Shown here one piece after another: positions 19,994 to 23,555 of a stretch of 23,555 bases of DNA. Source of the stretch: Parcubacteria group bacterium (GTDB taxonomy: Bacteria; Patescibacteriota; Minisyncoccia; UBA6257; JACRHW01); the NCBI GenBank assembly GCA_016211955.1, contig JACRHX010000059.1:1-23555 (forward strand), written 5' to 3'. Below the pieces are notes generated by a model, which was not told the DNA's origin, searched no databases, and was given only the letters and a program-made list of their open reading frames with translations. Numbering within the stretch: position 1 is the first letter of the stretch; each line of letters begins with the position of its first letter. The position numbers and the translations under genes are program-made.

Positions 19994-21819
19994 GAGAGAA
20001 ATGGGAAGGTCTAGAAGACGAGGTTCTTAGAAAAAATAAAAGTGGTACAAGGACTCTTTTTATTCCTAAAGATCTTCAGCTTTGGGAGATGGTGGGTGTT
20101 ATGGAACGCGTTGATCGTGATACTTTCCAATTGAGACCAGAGATAGCAATTGAGAAAAGAGGACAGCTTCGTGTTTTAGGTAAGACGTTTCAGGATGCGG
20201 GCGTATATATAGCACAAAGACTGGAGTTTATTTCTGAGGGGCGAAACATTGCGGAGGCGCTAGCAGAAGAGTTTTATGCTTATGGAGGTGCTCTTATTTC
20301 TGGTGAAAAACCAGGAGAAGATGTAGGCGGTGAAACCATGCGCACCTTGTCTCTCACGCAAGACGAGACGGAGAAGGTGGATCGATGGTTGGCGGGGGAA
20401 CCTTTATATGTCTCACGGCGCGCAAGGGTAGAAAAACTTAAGGAGATGAATTCTGAGGAGGCACGGATGCTATTGGAACAAGAACGGCAAAGAACGCTTG
20501 CGCAGTTTTTTCGTGTAGCAGAAAAAGCTTTTGAGCTTAAGCAGAAGTCAGAAGACGGAACATTGTCTTCAGAGTATCGTTCGCGTTTGAAGCCTTGGCA
20601 GAGCGATACTCCGCTTCACTCGGCATTTCTTGCTAAGGTTTATGGGAATATTAAAAACGAGATTGAAACCCCCAAGAGGGAATTGGTCGAAACGATATTT
20701 AGAAGGGGGTTAGAATTTTTGCAGAGAAATATGGGGGTTGATAAGGTACCGAAAATTGTTAAAGAGGAAATCCTTCATTGGGAGGGGGGAGAAAAAACAT
20801 TGCGCGAGGCTCTTCGGATTGATCGTTTGGAAGAAGAGCTTATGTGGGTGCGTGCTTGTGGAAGTTTGGAATCTATTGGTCAAAAAGAGCACGAAATTAT
20901 CCAGCAGATCAATCAAGCCATAAGTGTATATAGACACCAAGGGGGGGATAGCCCTTCTGAAATGGTTATCGAACAACGTTTTAATTGTTTGGGTGGCTCA
21001 CTGCTTGCGGGTGCACTTCTGGGTCAGGTTGGTATCAATTACCTTGTGGTGGATGCCCCCGAGCATTCGTTATTGTTTGTGGTAAGGAGTGATGGGGTTA
21101 TCGAATGGAGGGATATGATCAATAGTACGAAGGGCAAGATACTTGATGACACCATGTTTAAGAAGGCTGGAAAAGAAAAAACACCAATTACCGTAAGAGA
21201 TCTTATTGCGTTTAGTGAACATCCTGGGGGGGAGGGATTGGCTCTTTCTCCAAAAAGTCGTGTATGGGAAAATCAATTCTGGTGGATGGATAAAGAACAG
21301 AGAGGAACTATTACTGTCTTTGGTCCAGAATATGGTCAGAAGATTCAGGTTCTTTATAATTTGGGTACCACCCTTAATGAGTTAGGTTACAAGAAAGAAG
21401 CAGTGGAGGCATATAAAGAAATGATCGCTCTTAATCCTAAAATGGCGGAATCATATTATGGTTTAGGAAATGCTCTTTCCTCACTTGGTCGCCACGAAGA
21501 AGCTTTAGAAGTATACCGCAAGGCTATTGCACTTAATCCAGAAGATGCTGATTTTTATCAAGGCTTAGGGAATGCTCTTCTAGACCTTGATCGTAATGAA
21601 GAAGCGATAGAAGCATATCGTAAGGCCATTGCACTTGCACCACAAGGGAGTGGTCCCTACAGTGGTCTAGGAAGTGCTTTAAGAAATCTTCATCGCGACA
21701 AGGAGGCGCTTAAAGCATTCCGTCAATTTATTGCTCGTGCTGATAGATACGACGACAGGGAACTGACAGAAACTATGAGAAAGATAATTATGGATTTGCA
21801 AAAGAAATTAGAGAATTGA
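19990..21819 (+). CDS. Transglutaminase-like domain protein with C-terminal TPR repeats
   Basis: This 609-aa protein has three parts. Residues 1 to about 320 are charged and helical with no recognised family. Residues about 325-380 read FNCLGGSLLAGALLGQVGINYLVV, then PEHS and WRDM, which matches the transglutaminase-like fold with a Cys-His-Asp triad (C333, H359, D375). Residues about 451-586 are four TPR units (for example YYGLGNALSSLGRHEEALEVYRKAIALNP), a protein-binding scaffold. No signal peptide or membrane helix is seen, so it is probably cytoplasmic. It may cleave or crosslink a peptide presented by the TPR domain, or be structural. Expression appears coupled to the 45-aa ORF in front. 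Confidence 0.72.
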   Translation: MREKWEGLEDEVLRKNKSGTRTLFIPKDLQLWEMVGVMERVDRDTFQLRPEIAIEKRGQLRVLGKTFQDAGVYIAQRLEFISEGRNIAEALAEEFYAYGGALISGEKPGEDVGGETMRTLSLTQDETEKVDRWLAGEPLYVSRRARVEKLKEMNSEEARMLLEQERQRTLAQFFRVAEKAFELKQKSEDGTLSSEYRSRLKPWQSDTPLHSAFLAKVYGNIKNEIETPKRELVETIFRRGLEFLQRNMGVDKVPKIVKEEILHWEGGEKTLREALRIDRLEEELMWVRACGSLESIGQKEHEIIQQINQAISVYRHQGGDSPSEMVIEQRFNCLGGSLLAGALLGQVGINYLVVDAPEHSLLFVVRSDGVIEWRDMINSTKGKILDDTMFKKAGKEKTPITVRDLIAFSEHPGGEGLALSPKSRVWENQFWWMDKEQRGTITVFGPEYGQKIQVLYNLGTTLNELGYKKEAVEAYKEMIALNPKMAESYYGLGNALSSLGRHEEALEVYRKAIALNPEDADFYQGLGNALLDLDRNEEAIEAYRKAIALAPQGSGPYSGLGSALRNLHRDKEALKAFRQFIARADRYDDRELTETMRKIIMDLQKKLEN

Positions 21820-21846
21820 TTATGTGTATTAGACTTCTTTATTTTT

Positions 21847-21896
21847 TTGAAATAAATAAGGTATTCTTCTGTAAACCAGGAATTGTTCTTTGAAAA
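21847..21896 (+). promoter_or_regulatory. Candidate promoter and boxA-like leader of the CDF-like gene
   Basis: TTGAAA (21847-21852) and TGTAAA (21870-21875) are 17 bases apart, a weak sigma70 match. TTGTTCTTTGAAAA at 21883-21896 is identical to the sequence after the his promoter (12139-12152). Confidence 0.4.
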
Positions 21897-21914
21897 AGGG
21901 AGGGGTGATGAAGG

Positions 21915-22538
21915 GTGCATTTTGCAAACTGTGATCGTTCGGCGGCGTGTGTATGTGAGACCCGCGGATATTGGTATTTATTTATTCTCATTATAATAAC
22001 TGCTATTTTGGAGTTTGTGGTTGCACGGTTTTTTGCGCATAGTGGGGCGGGGCAGGCGGATGCGTTACATGCGTTTCTTCACGGACTTTGGTTTGCGCTT
22101 GCTATTTACGTTGCCTATCGCGTGCGTATAGGGAATTTTTCTGATGGAGAGGAGCATTCTTTTCGAGCACGGTTTGGATTCGTAAACGCCATCCTTCTTT
22201 TGTTTGTCCTTTGTGTTCTTTGCAGTGAGGCGATTGCTAAGATTATGCATCCAGAACCAGTTCTTAGTATTTTCATGTGTATAAGTGGTGGTATTGGATT
22301 GAGTGGTAACCTTATTGCACTACACATTCTCGGTAAGATTGAACGGGATCATGAAACGTATCATTGGTTAAGTCTTGATACTGTTGCAGATTGTTGGCTC
22401 TCTGCGGCAGTCATTGTCGGAGGCGTTTTTGTTACGTACCTCCCCCTTCTTGATCCGATTCTTACTTTTGTCGCAATCTGTTGGATTGGGAAGATGGGGT
22501 ATAGTTTATTTACAGGGCATACCCTTAAATACCTCTAA
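21915..22538 (+). CDS. Cation diffusion facilitator (CDF)-like membrane protein without C-terminal domain
   Basis: The 207-aa protein has about six membrane helices. SGAGQADALHAFLHGLWFAL (helix 2) matches the CDF segment SLALLADALHMLSD, and SLDTVADCWLSAAVIVGG (helix 5) matches H-x3-D-x3-S-x-V. CDF proteins export divalent metals such as zinc in exchange for protons. Here the usual HxxxD pair of helix 2 is HxxxH (H52, H56) and that of helix 5 is DxxxD (D155, D159), so two His and two Asp are still available but redistributed. The cytoplasmic C-terminal domain of most CDF proteins is missing. GTG is chosen as start because GGGAGGGGTGAT lies just upstream, and the nearby ATG (21908) stops after eight codons. 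Confidence 0.75.
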   Translation: MHFANCDRSAACVCETRGYWYLFILIIITAILEFVVARFFAHSGAGQADALHAFLHGLWFALAIYVAYRVRIGNFSDGEEHSFRARFGFVNAILLLFVLCVLCSEAIAKIMHPEPVLSIFMCISGGIGLSGNLIALHILGKIERDHETYHWLSLDTVADCWLSAAVIVGGVFVTYLPLLDPILTFVAICWIGKMGYSLFTGHTLKYL

Positions 22539-22546
22539 TAAATAGT

Positions 22547-22577
22547 AAAAACCCCTTATTAGGGGGGTTTTATTTTA
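22547..22577. terminator. Terminator between the CDF-like and DUF202-like genes
   Basis: AAAAACCCC (22547-22555) pairs with GGGGTTTT (about 22564-22571). There are T residues on the plus side and A residues on the other, so it can serve both convergent genes. Confidence 0.75.
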
Positions 22578-22581
22578 CGAT

Positions 22582-22917
22582 CTAAAGTATGATTTCCGCC
22601 ATTCGTTTGTTTTCGCGCTTTATGGCTTTAATAAGGGCATCAATACGTCTAAGTTTTGAATTCGCCTGATGGGAAATATACATACCTATAAATGATATAA
22701 GAAAAAGCGTTCCAATGAGGGGGATCATAGTAAATGAATAGTCGAAGAGGTGATGATATTTTATTGTTGCCAAGAGGAAGACGACGATACTTAAGGGAAG
22801 AGTAGATATTGCAATACCTGTTCTTAATACCGAAAAATAAGTACGTTTCTCTGCAAGGAGAAGTTGTACTTCGTTGATGAGGAGTTGCTCTGGTTTTTGT
22901 ATATGACCTTGAATCAT
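22582..22917 (-). CDS. DUF202-like small membrane protein
   Basis: This 111-aa protein has LAEKRTYFSVLRTGIAI (about 21-37), which resembles the LAxERTxLAxxRT motif of the DUF202 family, followed by two membrane helices (about 34-52 and 62-82) and a basic helical tail. The function of the family is not established. Its start region is unusual: no Shine-Dalgarno sequence is seen before ATG 22917, and a palindrome AAGTATG-A-CATACTT lies at 22923-22937, only five bases upstream, so the mRNA may be leaderless and repressor-controlled. It is convergent with the CDF-like gene. Confidence 0.62.
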   Translation of the reverse strand: MIQGHIQKPEQLLINEVQLLLAEKRTYFSVLRTGIAISTLPLSIVVFLLATIKYHHLFDYSFTMIPLIGTLFLISFIGMYISHQANSKLRRIDALIKAIKRENKRMAEIIL

Positions 22918-22922
22918 ATAAA

Positions 22923-22937
22923 AAGTATGACATACTT
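22923..22937. promoter_or_regulatory. Palindromic candidate operator at the DUF202-like start
   Basis: AAGTATG-A-CATACTT is a perfect 7-bp palindrome around one base, overlapping the expected promoter region of the minus-strand gene. Confidence 0.45.
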
Positions 22938-22946
22938 ATTTTGAAT

Positions 22947-22970
22947 AAAAAAGCCCACAAGGGTGGGCTT
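22947..22970 (-). terminator. Minus-strand terminator between the rRNA promoter and the DUF202-like gene
   Basis: AAGCCCAC (22951-22958) pairs with GTGGGCTT (22963-22970); on the minus strand it is followed by TTTT. No minus-strand gene feeds it within the window, so it may block antisense transcripts from the rRNA region. Confidence 0.7.
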
Positions 22971-23039
22971 AGTAAGAAGAAGTGGGTCGAGACATTGGCC
23001 TTTGGTTTTTTGCTTCGAAGCGTAGACGCACACAAAGGG

Positions 23040-23067
23040 TTGACATATCTCTTATAACATCTATAAT
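23040..23067 (+). promoter_or_regulatory. rRNA operon promoter
   Basis: Perfect TTGACA (23040-23045) and TATAAT (23062-23067) with a 16-base spacer, about 130 bases before the 16S gene. The leader has a short hairpin TCTCT-GAA-AGAGA followed by a T-rich tract at about 23082-23101, and ATACCTTGAAAATTGAA at about 23111, similar to rRNA leader sequences. Confidence 0.85.
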
Positions 23068-23199
23068 CCTTAGTAGTCTCTGAAAGAGAGATTCTTTTTT
23101 TCCTTAAGGAAGATACCTTGAAAATTGAAATGATCTATTAGTTATTTTTCTTATCACCCTGTATATACGGTAGTGCGCAGCGCCAGTTGCGTATTACTT

Positions 23200-23555
<356 letters not shown>

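Overview
The window reads as part of a small bacterial genome, most likely a member of the Candidate Phyla Radiation (Patescibacteria), probably Parcubacteria-like. The evidence is the 16S rRNA 5' end at the right edge, which carries a CPR-style conserved block and several departures from bacterial consensus, together with tightly packed genes, many GTG starts, strong AGGAGGTGAT-type ribosome binding sites, abundant small membrane proteins and partial biosynthetic pathways. TGA behaves as a stop in several overlapping gene pairs, so the standard bacterial code (table 11) applies.

Layout. 1-1911 (+): the 3' part of a membrane-anchored family 2 glycosyltransferase, then a minimal RNA-ligase-type nucleotidyltransferase. 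1944-5436 (-): an operon of a TrmB-like regulator, a Nudix-like protein and RecG helicase. 5437-5622 is an AT-rich divergent regulatory region with three inverted repeats. 5623-6458 (+): an HD-domain alarmone-hydrolase-like gene, a 16-codon mini-ORF and a 67-aa charged protein, closed by a terminator. 6512-6551 is a 17-bp perfect inverted repeat. 6673-8898 (+): a 741-aa protein that joins a methyltransferase-like domain to a divergent SelO-type pseudokinase (AMPylator) domain. 8945-9019 (-): tRNA-Arg(TCG). 9182-10631 (-): an M28 zinc peptidase followed by two tiny membrane proteins and a terminator.

10779-15973 (+) is a nucleotide-metabolism block. It begins with purA, which has its own terminator. 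A sigma70-type promoter then drives a five-gene, end-to-end coupled operon: a HisA-HisI-HisE fusion (with a single-base frameshift inside HisI), hisG, a degenerate PurC-like gene, an RdgB/HAM1 pyrophosphatase and a short thymidylate-kinase-like P-loop protein. The histidine enzymes present run only from ATP plus PRPP to PRFAR. No hisF, hisH, hisB, hisC or hisD is in the window. This is the strongest candidate for an unusual system here.

16045-17152 (-): a four-helix membrane protein and a GspG-like anchored protein. 17268-19571 (+): the tRNA CCA-adding enzyme, then a HEAGH-motif putative metallopeptidase. 19578-19855 holds tRNA-Pro(CGG) inside a 15-bp inverted-repeat stalk, followed by a branched RNA-like structure that ends in a terminator. 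19856-21819 (+): a 45-aa ORF coupled to a transglutaminase-like/TPR protein. 21915-22538 (+): a CDF-type membrane protein. 22582-22917 (-): a DUF202-like membrane protein. 23040-23555 (+): the rRNA promoter, leader and 16S start.

All functional names come from reading motifs by eye; no database search was possible.
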